Assembly: GCA_944381495.1 (NCBI GenBank)
Contig: CALWLJ010000004.1
Span: 124,001 to 188,000 of the forward strand
Direction: 5' to 3'
Length of the DNA: 64,000 bases
From: an uncultured Mediterraneibacter sp.
GTDB lineage: Bacteria; Bacillota; Clostridia; Lachnospirales; Lachnospiraceae
Numbering within the stretch: position 1 is the first letter of the stretch; every line of letters begins with the position of its first letter. Positions 41,401 through 50,458 of this stretch are shown in pieces. Both the position numbers and the translations under genes were made by a program. The notes under the pieces were generated by a model. That model had not been told where the DNA came from, searched no databases, and worked only from the letters and a program-made list of their open reading frames with translations.

Positions 41401-42174
41401 CTACTCCCCGGCTGCCTCTTCAATATGCTCCATAAATATCTGCCGGATTCCTCTGAACTCTCCCAGTCCTTTCATGATCACCCGCACCTTGTAGCCTTCT
41501 TCCTCCAGCTGACTCTTCCAGGAGTCCTCCTCCCCGGCCATGTCATTTTTCGCATGGTCCCCTGCCACCAGCATAAAGGGCATAAGCGCTACCTTCTGTT
41601 TCTCGGCGATTTTCAGCTTCGCCATCACATTTTTCAGCTCCGGGAAGCTCTCCACCGTTCCCACCAGCACCTGGCTGTATCCCAGCGCGTGAAACGTGTA
41701 CTCCAGCGTGGGATAAGCCGAATTTGCATGATGATCCGTACCATGGCCCATGAGCACCAGCATCTCGCCGTCATCCAGCTCTGTTTCCGCCATGACAGCA
41801 TGGATAGCCTTTTTATAATCCTCCACACTGCTGAGCAGAGGCTTTCCCACCCGGATCCGGCGGAACAGACTCATTCGCTCCATCAGATCCTCCATCATCC
41901 GGTCATTCTCGATCCCGTTGATGATGTGGGTAGGCTGGATGATCACATCCTCGATCCCATCCGCCGCCATACGGTTCAGTGCCTCCGGCACCGTATCAAT
42001 ATGGATTCCCTCTGTCCGTTTCAGCTTGCGGATGATCATCCCGCTGGTAAATGCCCGGTAAACATTACAGTCGGGAAATCTTTCTTCCATTTCTTTCTCG
42101 ATCACTGCTATGGTCTTCTCCATCGTATCCAGATGGCTTGTTCCAAAGCTTACAGCAAGGATACCTTTTTTCAT
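41401..42174 (-). CDS. cbiK: Sirohydrochlorin cobaltochelatase
   Basis: Inserts Co2+ into sirohydrochlorin, the first committed step of anaerobic cobalamin synthesis. The 257-residue protein keeps the metal-binding triad expected from Salmonella CbiK: H144 (LMGHGTDHH), E175 (GTVESFPE) and H207 (VAGDHAKND). No signal peptide, so it is the cytosolic form. It follows the CbiMNQO transporter genes, linking cobalt uptake to insertion. Confidence 0.94.
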   Translation of the reverse strand: MKKGILAVSFGTSHLDTMEKTIAVIEKEMEERFPDCNVYRAFTSGMIIRKLKRTEGIHIDTVPEALNRMAADGIEDVIIQPTHIINGIENDRMMEDLMERMSLFRRIRVGKPLLSSVEDYKKAIHAVMAETELDDGEMLVLMGHGTDHHANSAYPTLEYTFHALGYSQVLVGTVESFPELKNVMAKLKIAEKQKVALMPFMLVAGDHAKNDMAGEEDSWKSQLEEEGYKVRVIMKGLGEFRGIRQIFMEHIEEAAGE

Positions 42175-42218
42175 TCTGTTTTCCTTTCTTTTTTACGACC
42201 TATATTTTTTCTGTAAAT

Positions 42219-43142
42219 TCAGTTGTTTTCTTCCGCATCCGGAGTTCGTTCCATCTCACTGATGCCCTTCCGGACATCATTCCTCCCAGTCAATATCTTC
42301 TTAAGCTCCTCCACACTTCCGGGCGGTTCTTCTCCGGCGGATATGATTCCGCTTTTCTTCAAGGATTCATACATTTCCAGTACTACTGGCGGCTTCAGGT
42401 GCGCCTGCTCCAGCAGCTTTCTGTCGGTACACACTTCCCGGGGAGTGCCTCTTCTCAGAACTTTCCCGTCTTTCATGACTACGATCACATCTGCCCACTC
42501 ATATGCATAGTCCATGTCATGCGTGGCTGTCAGGACTGTGATCCCCTTGTCAGAAAGCTCTGCGATCACCTTCCGCACCAGATCCGTGTGCATCTGATCC
42601 AGAGAAGCAGCCGGCTCGTCCAGGATCACGATCTCCGGCCCCATTACAAGGATATCTGCAATGGCCGCCAGTTTCTTCTGCCCTCCGCTCAGTGCGTGGA
42701 CCGGACGGTCCAGAAGGGCGGTAAGCCCGAGTTCTTCCGCTGTATGCTCCACCGCCTGCCGTGCCTGTGCTTCCCCCATCCCCAGGTTCAATACGCCAAA
42801 TGACATATCCTCATATACGCTGGCAGAAAAAAGCTGATCATCCGGATCCTGGAACACGATTCCTGTCTTTCTTCTCACGTCAAGAAGTCCTTTTCTCGTG
42901 TAGGAAAAGGGCTTCCCGTCTATCATGATCCTTCCCTTGTCCGGTCTGCGTATCCCATTCAGGCAAAGGAAAAAGGTTGATTTTCCGGATCCGTTTCCTC
43001 CCATAAAAGCCACCCGGCTTCCCCGGGCAATCCTCAGGCTGAAATGATCCAGCGCCGGGACATCATTGCCTTCATAAGTAAAGCAAATGTCCTCCGCCTC
43101 TACGGCCCATTCCTGTTTCTGATCCATCTCATATTCCTTCAT
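42219..43142 (-). CDS. cbiO: Cobalt ECF-type transporter ATPase
   Basis: ATP-binding subunit of the CbiMNQO cobalt importer, about 307 residues. Walker A GGNGSGKST at residues 48-56, Q-loop FQDPDDQLF, signature ALSGGQKK, Walker B EIVILDEPAASLD and H-loop THDMDYA. ATG 43142 overlaps the cbiQ stop as ATGA and is taken as start; an ATG five codons later (43127) has AAGGA before it and is equally possible. Confidence 0.93.
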   Translation of the reverse strand: MKEYEMDQKQEWAVEAEDICFTYEGNDVPALDHFSLRIARGSRVAFMGGNGSGKSTFFLCLNGIRRPDKGRIMIDGKPFSYTRKGLLDVRRKTGIVFQDPDDQLFSASVYEDMSFGVLNLGMGEAQARQAVEHTAEELGLTALLDRPVHALSGGQKKLAAIADILVMGPEIVILDEPAASLDQMHTDLVRKVIAELSDKGITVLTATHDMDYAYEWADVIVVMKDGKVLRRGTPREVCTDRKLLEQAHLKPPVVLEMYESLKKSGIISAGEEPPGSVEELKKILTGRNDVRKGISEMERTPDAEENN

Positions 43143-43912
43143 TTCATTATACTCCATAAAGTGACAAACACCAGAAGGATTTCCCATGCTCCGATCATCA
43201 GGATCTCCTTTTTCCTCACAGGACGCTCCCGGGACAGCACCCGGATCTCTCCATCGTAGCATCTTGCTTCCATGGAATCATACAGAGCTCCCGCCCGTTT
43301 CACAGACCGGATAAAGAGTGCTGATCCCATCATGCCGAAGGACCGGATCCCGGTGCTCAGATTCCGGTTTCCCAGACGGCATTTCTGAGCTGTCATGATC
43401 CTTTCAGCTGTATCCAGAAGTACAAAAATAAACCGATAGATCAGAAGCATCAGCTCTATGAGAAGAGACGGCAGATGAATCTTCCTTAAAACTCCCAGCA
43501 TATCTGTCACAGGTGTACTCAGAGCCAGAAAATACAGACAGCTTACTGCCGACATCGCTACAGCGCAGAGTTCCAGCCCTTTCCGAACTCCCGCCCGGCT
43601 TCCGGTAAGATACCAGCCTCTCAGCCGGATGGCAAAGGCATCCAGTGGTATTTCTGAAATATTGACGATAATAGCCACGGTTCCCAGGATCAGAAACGCC
43701 AGAGGCACAAGCAGCATCTTTCCGTATCGCAGCGGAGAAATTTTTCCTTTTCTTATGACCAGAAATCCATTTACAACGAAAGCCGCTGCCGAAACTTCCA
43801 GAGACCGGCCTGCCACACAGACGACAAGAGTCATCCACGCATAGGCCATTTTCCCTGCCGCACTGTTCTGACGAAGAGCGGACTGATACGCCAGCTGATC
43901 TATGGAAATCAT
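43139..43912 (-). CDS. cbiQ: Cobalt ECF-type transporter T component
   Basis: 257-residue membrane component that couples the CbiO ATPase to the CbiM substrate subunit. Five to six hydrophobic helices and the two Ala-Arg-Gly-like coupling motifs in modified form: AQKCRLG near residue 175 and DSMEARCYDG near residue 218. It overlaps cbiN by 4 bp and cbiO by 4 bp. Confidence 0.92.
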   Translation of the reverse strand: MISIDQLAYQSALRQNSAAGKMAYAWMTLVVCVAGRSLEVSAAAFVVNGFLVIRKGKISPLRYGKMLLVPLAFLILGTVAIIVNISEIPLDAFAIRLRGWYLTGSRAGVRKGLELCAVAMSAVSCLYFLALSTPVTDMLGVLRKIHLPSLLIELMLLIYRFIFVLLDTAERIMTAQKCRLGNRNLSTGIRSFGMMGSALFIRSVKRAGALYDSMEARCYDGEIRVLSRERPVRKKEILMIGAWEILLVFVTLWSIMK

Positions 43913-44274
43913 ACTTCATTTCCTTCCGTTTTTTCTGACATTTTCTCTGCAGGTTCCTCCACACCTGTAGCCTTCATCCATTTTTTCCGCTCTACGAACC
44001 TTCCCATGAAAAAAGCAATGACGCCCACGCCGATTCCGGTCTGCACGCAGAAGATCAGGCTCTCTACCTCTCCCGGCAGTTCCCTGCCAAGTATATTTTC
44101 CAGAACCGGAGTAAACCAGGGCTCATACTCTTCTCCCTGTATCTCCTCTACCATAACACTTCCCGCGTCATCAGATCCTCCGAACTCCGCATTTCTCAGA
44201 GCGAACAGTGGGACTGCCGCGATCAGTACTGCTGCGATCAGCAGAATCATAACCGTTTTTGTATTTTTTGACAT
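43909..44274 (-). CDS. cbiN: Cobalt transporter accessory subunit
   Basis: A 121-residue two-helix membrane protein: helix one near residues 9-27, an external loop with AEFGGSDDAGSVMVEEIQGEEYEPWFTPVLENILG typical of CbiN, and helix two near residues 83-101 (SLIFCVQTGIGVGVIAFFMG). ATG 44274 follows GGAAGG. CbiN loads Co2+ onto CbiM. The C-terminal tail after helix two is longer than in many CbiN proteins. Confidence 0.92.
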   Translation of the reverse strand: MSKNTKTVMILLIAAVLIAAVPLFALRNAEFGGSDDAGSVMVEEIQGEEYEPWFTPVLENILGRELPGEVESLIFCVQTGIGVGVIAFFMGRFVERKKWMKATGVEEPAEKMSEKTEGNEV

Positions 44275-44275
44275 C

Positions 44276-45046
44276 TTACCTTCCCCCCTTTTCATTCCGG
44301 ATACTCCCTTTCAGGAATCCAATGCTCCGAAGCTCCGGACCTGCATAAGTCTCCAGACCAATCAGGATCACCACCGTGATCAGCCCCTCGATCACCGCCA
44401 GAGGCAGCTGTGTGGGTGCAAAAACCCCCAGGAACTTCACCGCTGAAGCGGCCACGCCCCCTGCCTCAGAAGGATAGGCCAGGGCAAGCTGCAGACTGGT
44501 CACACAATATGTGAACAGATCCCCCAGAAAGGCCGCAAGGAAAATACTGACCCGACGGTTTACCTTCATTTTTCCGCACAGTTTATAAATGCCGAAAGAT
44601 ACAAGGGGCCCTGCCACCGCCATGGAAAATGTATTTGCTCCCAGAGTGGTCAGTCCCCCGTGGGCCAACAGGACCGCCTGGAAGATCAGGACGATCAGCC
44701 CCAGGATGCTGACTGCAGCCGGCCCCAGCAGCACGGCTCCCAGCCCGGTCCCTGTCATATGGGAACAGCTGCCCGACACAGACGGGATCTTCAAAGATGA
44801 GATCACGAAAATAAACGCTCCGGCCATAGCAATGAGCGTCATATTCCTTCGGTTTTCTCTGATCCTGTTTCTCAGTGAAATATAACCTGCAATCAGAAAC
44901 GGCAGGCAGATGACTCCCCATGCGATACAGTATCCTGCAGGAAGATAGCCTTCCATGATATGCATCGCATTGGAAACGGGTGCGACAGCAGACACCGCAG
45001 CAAAAGCCACGGCGGCCTTCAGTAAGATCTTTTCTCTTTTTGTCAT
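44276..45046 (-). CDS. cbiM: Cobalt transporter substrate-binding membrane subunit
   Basis: 256-residue S-component of the cobalt ECF importer. A signal-like N-terminus ([20 protein letters not shown]) ends just before MHIMEGYLP; the conserved histidine near the mature N-terminus helps bind Co2+. The segment [21 protein letters not shown] is typical. ATG 45046 follows AAGGAGAG. It is the first gene after a cobalamin riboswitch, and a helix next to its ribosome site could form the off-state. Confidence 0.94.
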   Translation of the reverse strand: MTKREKILLKAAVAFAAVSAVAPVSNAMHIMEGYLPAGYCIAWGVICLPFLIAGYISLRNRIRENRRNMTLIAMAGAFIFVISSLKIPSVSGSCSHMTGTGLGAVLLGPAAVSILGLIVLIFQAVLLAHGGLTTLGANTFSMAVAGPLVSFGIYKLCGKMKVNRRVSIFLAAFLGDLFTYCVTSLQLALAYPSEAGGVAASAVKFLGVFAPTQLPLAVIEGLITVVILIGLETYAGPELRSIGFLKGSIRNEKGGR

Positions 45047-45058
45047 TTTTCTCTCTCC

Positions 45059-45118
45059 TTCTTGTGACAATCTCCTGGTTTTCGAAATGCTTCCGAATAC
45101 CCCCCGGTGCCACAAGAA
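45059..45118 (-). promoter_or_regulatory. Candidate expression platform hairpin at the cbiM ribosome site
   Basis: TTCTTGTG (minus strand, 45118-45111) can pair with CACAAGAA (45066-45059), which runs directly into GGAGAG, the cbiM ribosome site. Such a helix could hide part of the site, so the riboswitch may control translation. No classical terminator with a U-run is seen between aptamer and gene. Confidence 0.4.
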
Positions 45119-45169
45119 TGAAGATTCTGCGGCATACTCCGGTCATATTCCCGTAACCACGCTCTAAAA

Positions 45170-45400
45170 GTGAATATTCTGACTCAGGGATCAACACAAA
45201 TGCTCCGCCTTCCCACAGGCTCTCGCCCGCAGTGACTTCTGACAGAATAAAGGCCCGGAGTCAATGTCCGGTCATGTAAAACTGTCAGAGTGGAACACCG
45301 CTCCCCCAATACAGCAACGGGTATTGTGCAGGATTCTCACCTGTCTTCCTCAGGTCTGTATCCGGAACAGCAGTTCGCAGAAAGAGACCCTTATCTTTTA
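45170..45400 (-). ncRNA. Cobalamin riboswitch
   Basis: The leader before cbiM contains, 5' to 3' on the minus strand, the conserved B12 box region (GACAGGTGAGAATCCTGCAC followed by AATACCCGTTGCTGT), then TCACTGCGGGCGAGAGCC, TGTGGGAAGGCGGAGCA and the closing CCTGAGTCAGAA. These are the core elements of AdoCbl-type aptamers. It should repress the cobalt transporter and the cobalamin genes behind it when cobalamin is plentiful. Exact ends are approximate. Confidence 0.93.
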
Positions 45401-45431
45401 GATGTATGCGCCTGAGTATTTCTCTCAGTAT

Positions 45432-45959
45432 TTAATATTCAATCCCCGGCCGGGCCAGGATTCCCCGGTCAAAAGGATGCTTTACCTTGCGGATCTCTGA
45501 CACGTAGTCCGCCAGCTCCACAATGGCTTGATCCGGATCCCGCCCTGTCAGAACGATCTCCAGCTTCTCCGGTTTCCCCTTCAGAAAAGCCAGCGCTTCC
45601 TCATGGTCGATCAGTCCGTACTGATATGCAGCCATAAACTCATCAATAATAAGCACGTCAAAGCCGTCTCCGGATACTTTCTCCCGGATCTGCTTCCACA
45701 GACTGCCGTACATGATCCGCACCTCTCCCTTCTCCTGATCTGTCAGTGTTCGGAAGAAACCGTATGATTTTTCCAGATGGATCACCTCAATCTCGGGGAT
45801 TCCGTCCAGGATCTTCAACTCCCCGGACTGTTCATTCTTCAGGAACCTTGCGAAAAGCACCTTCATCCCGCTGCCGGCCGCCCGAACGGCAAGCCCGATG
45901 GCGGCAGACGTCTTTCCTTTTCCGTCCCCGCAGTAAATGTGGATCAATCCCTGTCTCAT
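45432..45959 (-). CDS. cobO: Cob(I)yrinic acid a,c-diamide adenosyltransferase
   Basis: CobA/BtuR/CobO-type adenosyltransferase of 175 residues that attaches the 5'-deoxyadenosyl group to cobalt. P-loop YCGDGKGKTSAAIG at residues 9-22, DVLIIDEFMAAYQYGLI and a late VLTGRDPDQAIVELADYVSEI. The gene lies upstream of the riboswitch, just after cbiJ, so it is outside direct riboswitch control. Confidence 0.95.
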   Translation of the reverse strand: MRQGLIHIYCGDGKGKTSAAIGLAVRAAGSGMKVLFARFLKNEQSGELKILDGIPEIEVIHLEKSYGFFRTLTDQEKGEVRIMYGSLWKQIREKVSGDGFDVLIIDEFMAAYQYGLIDHEEALAFLKGKPEKLEIVLTGRDPDQAIVELADYVSEIRKVKHPFDRGILARPGIEY

Positions 45960-45992
45960 AATAATCTTCCCTTCTGAAAAATCTATTTCATT

Positions 45993-46868
45993 CTAACACG
46001 ATGAGGCATGGTTGTAAATCAGGCTTTGTGTTTCATCCAGGCTTTTTCCTTCTTCTTCCGGCCTGGCAATGACGATCAGGGCTGCCCCGGCTTTCTCTGC
46101 CGCAGTCCGCTTTGCCTCGAAACCGCCTTCTCTCCCTGATTCCTTTGTGACAAAATACCGGGCTTCTGTCATATGAAGGAGAGCAAGGTTCATTTCTTCG
46201 GAGAAGGGGCCCTGCATGGCGATCAAATGTCTGCCCTTAAAGCCCAGACGGGCGCTTTCCAGCACTGCCTCCGGCGTGGAAAGCACTCTGGCAAAGCATC
46301 GCTCTTCATAGTTCTCAATAGCAGTATACAGATGTAGTTCTTTGCTGCCTGTGGTAATCAGGATATTTCCTGTCGTTTTTCTCAGATAATCTACGGCTTC
46401 CTCTACTGAGGATACAGAAATAACCCCAGGTGTATCGCTTCTGCCTGACCTGTTTATATCACCGGTTCCCTCGTCCGGGTTTTGCTGTCCGGGTTTCTTC
46501 CCGCCGGATTTATTCCTAGCGGGTTCCTTCCCGCCGGTGCCTCTCAGGCAGCGGACATAGCGTACATTTTCCGCGGCACAGGCATCCCGTATATTCTTCG
46601 TAACCTCTCTTGCAAAGGGATGAGTAGCATCGACCACAAGGCGGATCCCGTTCTCCCTGATAAAACGTCCCATCTCTTCCCGGTCCATCCTGCCGGATAG
46701 GAGCCGGATTCCCTCCAGATCCGAAATAAGCTCTGCGCCATACTCTGTAGCAGTGCTGACAAAACAGGGGATTTTTTTGGCTGAAGCATATTCTGCAAGT
46801 TTTCTGCCTTCCGTTGTTCCCGCAAAGATAAGGATATCTGTTGGAAAACTTCTTCCTTTTATCCTCAT
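45993..46868 (-). CDS. cbiJ: Cobalt-precorrin-6A reductase with a low-complexity insert
   Basis: NAD(P)H-dependent reductase of the corrin macrocycle, CbiJ/CobK family. ILIFAGTTEGRKLAEYA at residues 12-28, VVDATHPFAREVTKNI at 78-93 and late TKESGREGG are diagnostic. At 291 residues it is longer than typical members (about 250) because of a hydrophilic stretch at about residues 110-148, rich in Gly, Lys, Asn and Pro. That stretch falls in a surface loop region and its DNA shows repeated TTCCCGCCGG. It is the first cobalamin gene of this locus. Confidence 0.9.
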   Translation of the reverse strand: MRIKGRSFPTDILIFAGTTEGRKLAEYASAKKIPCFVSTATEYGAELISDLEGIRLLSGRMDREEMGRFIRENGIRLVVDATHPFAREVTKNIRDACAAENVRYVRCLRGTGGKEPARNKSGGKKPGQQNPDEGTGDINRSGRSDTPGVISVSSVEEAVDYLRKTTGNILITTGSKELHLYTAIENYEERCFARVLSTPEAVLESARLGFKGRHLIAMQGPFSEEMNLALLHMTEARYFVTKESGREGGFEAKRTAAEKAGAALIVIARPEEEGKSLDETQSLIYNHASSC

Positions 46869-46949
46869 TATTATTTATTCTTTCCTTTCCACTTAATCGT
46901 ATGTTAATTACTGTCCGTTTTCAGTCCCTTTTGATCTTTATGACTTTCC

Positions 46950-47987
46950 TCACGACAGATGTCCTCTGATAAAATCATCCATCTCCGATAATATTTCATC
47001 AGAATACAACGGATCGCTGGCATGTCCCATTCCCTGCTCAAGCCGGAAATATATATCATCCTGACCGGTCACTCCGGACAAACAGTCATAGAGCCGCGCG
47101 GAAGACAGATAGGGAATCGTCAGGTCACAGTCGCCATGTACCATCCATACAGCCAGATCTGTGACAATATCCTTATTTTTACCTATATAGTAATAGGGAT
47201 CAACAACATTCCGCTCACTCTCGCTCATCTCAGAAACATTTTTTCTGAACCAGTATGAGGCAAAATCCTCGTATCCTTCCATTTTCCCGATCATCCAGTA
47301 ATTTGCCACTGTGTACACAATCCGCGGCAGGCCGATAGCCTTCAGATCTTTATCCAGTCCGGTGATATCAGTATAACCGTAATAATCTACAAGAATATCT
47401 ATTTTTGAAGAAGGATTATGGGAATCCGTCTGTCCGATAAACGGAACAGAATTGAATTCATCATCACCGGTAACCGAACACATCAGTGCCAGATAACCGC
47501 CTGCAGACTCTCCGAAAACCGTGATCTGGTCTGCATTGTACCCGTACTTATCTGCATTTGCCCTCAGATATCTGACAGCCGCCTTACAGTCTTCCACCCC
47601 AGCGGGAAAAGCAGCCTCCTGCGCAAGTCTGTAGTGGATCGAAGCGCAAGCATATCCCCTGTCCCTGAAAAAACGATACATCAGCTGTGCCTGTCTGGAA
47701 GTGGAATCTCCTGATACAAATCCTCCTCCGTGTATGATAACAAACAACCGGGGCTTTTCTCCGCCCTCACTGTTCTCAGGAAGATACAGATCCAGATAAT
47801 CCGAAGGAGAAACCTCCGAATATCTGACATTCCGGTACATCTTTCCTCCGCTCCATGTGTCTTTCTCCGGAATCTCATATGATTTCACTGTCATGTTGCG
47901 GAAGGACATATATACAGCGCGGTGAAACCGTCCCAATGCCAGCGCCGCGAGCACTGCCAGTATGATCAAAACTTTACTTCTTTTCAT
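46950..47987 (-). CDS. Membrane-anchored or exported alpha/beta hydrolase (esterase)
   Basis: A 345-residue esterase of the BD-FAE/hormone-sensitive-lipase-like group. N-terminal hydrophobic segment (VLIILAVLAALALG) as signal or anchor, oxyanion motif HGGGF at 86-90, nucleophile S161 in FGESAGGYLAL, acid in HGDCDLTIPY and histidine in QGMGHASDP. Likely acts outside the membrane on small acyl esters, perhaps acetylated sugars. No operon partner is obvious. Confidence 0.85.
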   Translation of the reverse strand: MKRSKVLIILAVLAALALGRFHRAVYMSFRNMTVKSYEIPEKDTWSGGKMYRNVRYSEVSPSDYLDLYLPENSEGGEKPRLFVIIHGGGFVSGDSTSRQAQLMYRFFRDRGYACASIHYRLAQEAAFPAGVEDCKAAVRYLRANADKYGYNADQITVFGESAGGYLALMCSVTGDDEFNSVPFIGQTDSHNPSSKIDILVDYYGYTDITGLDKDLKAIGLPRIVYTVANYWMIGKMEGYEDFASYWFRKNVSEMSESERNVVDPYYYIGKNKDIVTDLAVWMVHGDCDLTIPYLSSARLYDCLSGVTGQDDIYFRLEQGMGHASDPLYSDEILSEMDDFIRGHLS

Positions 47988-48381
47988 ATATTTGTGCCTC
48001 CGATCTTTTCCAGATCATTTTCTGTCTGTAACAGCCCTTTTCCATCTATAGTACCATATATTCAGTCAATGGGACACGTTAATTAACTTAATATCAGCAA
48101 AGTTGCAATACACAATCCTGGATTCTGTCATTCATTTCCATTTCCTGCCTCATAGTAATTGTATAACATCAGGAAAATATTCTGACAAAACAAATAGGGG
48201 AAATATCACCGCACAGTTCTAATTTATAGTGGTTATAAATATTAACATTATCTGCGATAACGTTTAATATCGTAAACATTATAAAAAACATATGGGATGC
48301 GATAAATCATAGAGAAATATTTGTCAGAATTGTATGCAGAATAAACATTTTCAGAAGTTAAAATACCGTCGAAAAACAAAA
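47988..48381. other. AT-rich intergenic stretch without a recognised gene
   Basis: About 390 bp upstream of the esterase gene and downstream of the exporter operon's terminator. It is notably AT-rich from 48100 to 48360 with several short stop-filled frames. A TTGACT (near 48070) and nearby TACTATAGAT might belong to the esterase promoter, but spacing is not convincing. Nothing else seen. Confidence 0.5.
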
Positions 48382-48426
48382 GCGCGGCCTGGAAGCCTTA
48401 CAAATTGTAAGATCTCCAGGCCGCGC
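48382..48426 (-). terminator. Intrinsic terminator of the ABC exporter operon
   Basis: GC-rich stem GCGCGGCCTGGA / TCCAGGCCGCGC with an inner TTACAAATTGTAA, followed on the minus strand by TTTTGTTTTTC. It lies beyond the exporter genes and the structured repeat at 48471-48607. Strong intrinsic terminator. Confidence 0.85.
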
Positions 48427-48470
48427 CAGTTTACGTTTTTGGCCAGTTCATACCTGCTCCCGGTATCCAG

Positions 48471-48607
48471 CTGTCAAAGCAGTGTGTTGTCACGAAAGCC
48501 CGTAGCAGAGCGCCGGCATTTAGGCCGTTCTTTGCGGCCTTACGTGTCTGCTGCGCTCGTGCTTCGAGCGAAAGCGTGGCCGCCGGGATAACACACCGTC
48601 TTGACAG
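48471..48607. repeat. Structured repeat with 18-bp terminal inverted repeats
   Basis: Ends CTGTCAAAGCAGTGTGTT and AACACACCGTCTTGACAG match as inverted repeats at 15 of 18 positions. Inside are stems TAGGCCG/CGGCCTTA and GCGCTCG/CGAGCG and a GC content well above the flanks. It looks like a non-autonomous mobile or REP-type element, comparable in design though not in sequence to 13735-13860. The 64-codon frame inside is not considered a gene. Confidence 0.6.
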
Positions 48608-48640
48608 CGGCCTTCCGGAAACCAATGAACTATACAGCCA

Positions 48641-50458
48641 TCACGCACACGTCTGATCTGTGGATTCAAACTGACTGTTATACAGATCCGCATAGAAGCC
48701 TCCTTTGGCGAGGAGTTCTTCGTGGGTGCCCTGCTCGACGATGTCGCCTTCGCGCATGACGAGGATCAGATCGGCGTCCCGAATGGTGGACAGCCGGTGG
48801 GCGATCACGAAGCTGGTACGGCCTTTCATCAGGCGGTCCATAGCTTTCTGGATCAGTTCTTCTGTTCTTGTATCAACAGAGCTGGTGGCTTCGTCCAGGA
48901 TCAGGATCTTTGGATCTGCCAGAATCGCTCTTGCGATAGTGAGCAGCTGTTTCTGTCCCTGGGAGACATTGCTTGCCTCTTCGTTCAGCTCCATGTTATA
49001 GCTGCCGGGAAGCGTTTGTACAAAACGGTGTACATAGGCTGCTTTCGCTGCCTGGATCACTTCCTCATCTGTCGCGTCCAGTCTGCCGTAACGGATATTT
49101 TCCATGATCGTGCCGTGGAACAGCCAGGTATCCTGAAGCACCATTCCGAACATCTGCCGCAGTTCGCTTCTGTTGAAGTCTCTGACGTCGTGTCCGTCGA
49201 TCTTGATGGCGCCGCTGTTTACATCATAGAAGCGCATCAGCAGCTTGATCATAGTGGTCTTTCCTGCACCGGTCGGTCCTACAATGGCAATCTTCTGTCC
49301 TTCTTTCACCTTTGCGGAGAAATCGTTGATAATGATCTTATCCGGATTGTAACCGAAATGCACATGATCAAACTCAACATTTCCTGAAAGTCCTTCTACC
49401 GATACCGGGTTCGGCACGGTCTGATCTTCCTCTGCCTCATCCAGGAATTCAAATACCCTCTCTGACGCCGCCGCTGTGGACTGGAGCATATTTGCCACCT
49501 GGGCCACCTGCTGGATCGGCTGGGTGAAGTTCCTTACATACTGGATAAAGGACTGGATATCCCCGACCTCGATCACATTTCGGATAGCCAGATAGCCGCC
49601 GAGGATGGCAACACCTACATATCCCAGGTTTCCGATAAACTGCATCACAGGCATCATCATTCCCGAGAAGAACTGAGATTTCCATGCGGAATCATACAGT
49701 TTGTCATTGGTGTTATTGAACGCTGTGATCACATCATCTTCTTTATTGAATGCCTTAATGATATTATGACCGCTGTAGATTTCCTCCACCTGACCGTTTA
49801 CATTTCCCAGATATTCCTGCTGTCCCCGGAAATATCTCTGGGAGTGCTTCATAACAAAGGACAGCAGCAGGATGGAGATTGGCAGGATCAAAAGGGCAAC
49901 CAGTGTCATCAGGGGGCTGATAGACAACATCATGACCAGCACACCGATAATGGTGGTCACTGAAGTGATCAGCTGTGTCGCACTCTGATTCAGGCTCTGC
50001 CCCAGCGTATCCACATCGTTTGTCACACGGGACAGGATCTCACCTACAGGTTTCGTGTCAAAATAATTCATAGGCATCCGGTTGATCTTCTCAGAGATTT
50101 CTTTTCTCAGCCGGTATGTGGTCTTCTGTGACACGCCGGTCATGATGATTCCCTGAATAAACGAACAGGCGGCGCTGATCACATACAGTCCCAGTGTCAT
50201 GAGAAGGATCCGACCGATCTTCCCGAAGTCCATTCCCGCTCCTCCGGAAACTTTGCTCACAAGTCCGTTAAATATCTCTGTCGTTGCCTTACCAAGGATC
50301 CTTGGCCCTACAATATTGAAAATCGTTCCGCATATTGCGAATACAGCCACAAAGATCATATGCACCTTAAAGGCGCTCATATATTTTATCAGTTTTTTCA
50401 GAGTCCCTTTGAAATCTTTCGCTTTTTCCGGGACTCTGCCGTGCATTCCTCTAGGCAT
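48641..50458 (-). CDS. Heterodimeric ABC exporter, subunit B
   Basis: ABC multidrug/peptide-type exporter half, 605 residues: membrane domain (about residues 30-340, six helices) and nucleotide-binding domain with Walker A GPTGAGKTT, signature NVSQGQKQLL, Walker B ILILDEATSSVD and H-loop IAHRLS. A Gly-Gln replacement in the signature is within normal variation. It overlaps subunit A by 8 bp. With the MarR gene upstream this is a typical LmrCD/YheHI-like efflux operon. Confidence 0.92.
   Translation of the reverse strand: MPRGMHGRVPEKAKDFKGTLKKLIKYMSAFKVHMIFVAVFAICGTIFNIVGPRILGKATTEIFNGLVSKVSGGAGMDFGKIGRILLMTLGLYVISAACSFIQGIIMTGVSQKTTYRLRKEISEKINRMPMNYFDTKPVGEILSRVTNDVDTLGQSLNQSATQLITSVTTIIGVLVMMLSISPLMTLVALLILPISILLLSFVMKHSQRYFRGQQEYLGNVNGQVEEIYSGHNIIKAFNKEDDVITAFNNTNDKLYDSAWKSQFFSGMMMPVMQFIGNLGYVGVAILGGYLAIRNVIEVGDIQSFIQYVRNFTQPIQQVAQVANMLQSTAAASERVFEFLDEAEEDQTVPNPVSVEGLSGNVEFDHVHFGYNPDKIIINDFSAKVKEGQKIAIVGPTGAGKTTMIKLLMRFYDVNSGAIKIDGHDVRDFNRSELRQMFGMVLQDTWLFHGTIMENIRYGRLDATDEEVIQAAKAAYVHRFVQTLPGSYNMELNEEASNVSQGQKQLLTIARAILADPKILILDEATSSVDTRTEELIQKAMDRLMKGRTSFVIAHRLSTIRDADLILVMREGDIVEQGTHEELLAKGGFYADLYNSQFESTDQTCA

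Noticed and set aside
48431-48625. 64-codon minus-strand frame downstream of the ABC exporter
   Set aside because: Coincides with the hairpin-rich repeat and has inverted-repeat-derived composition; not protein-like.
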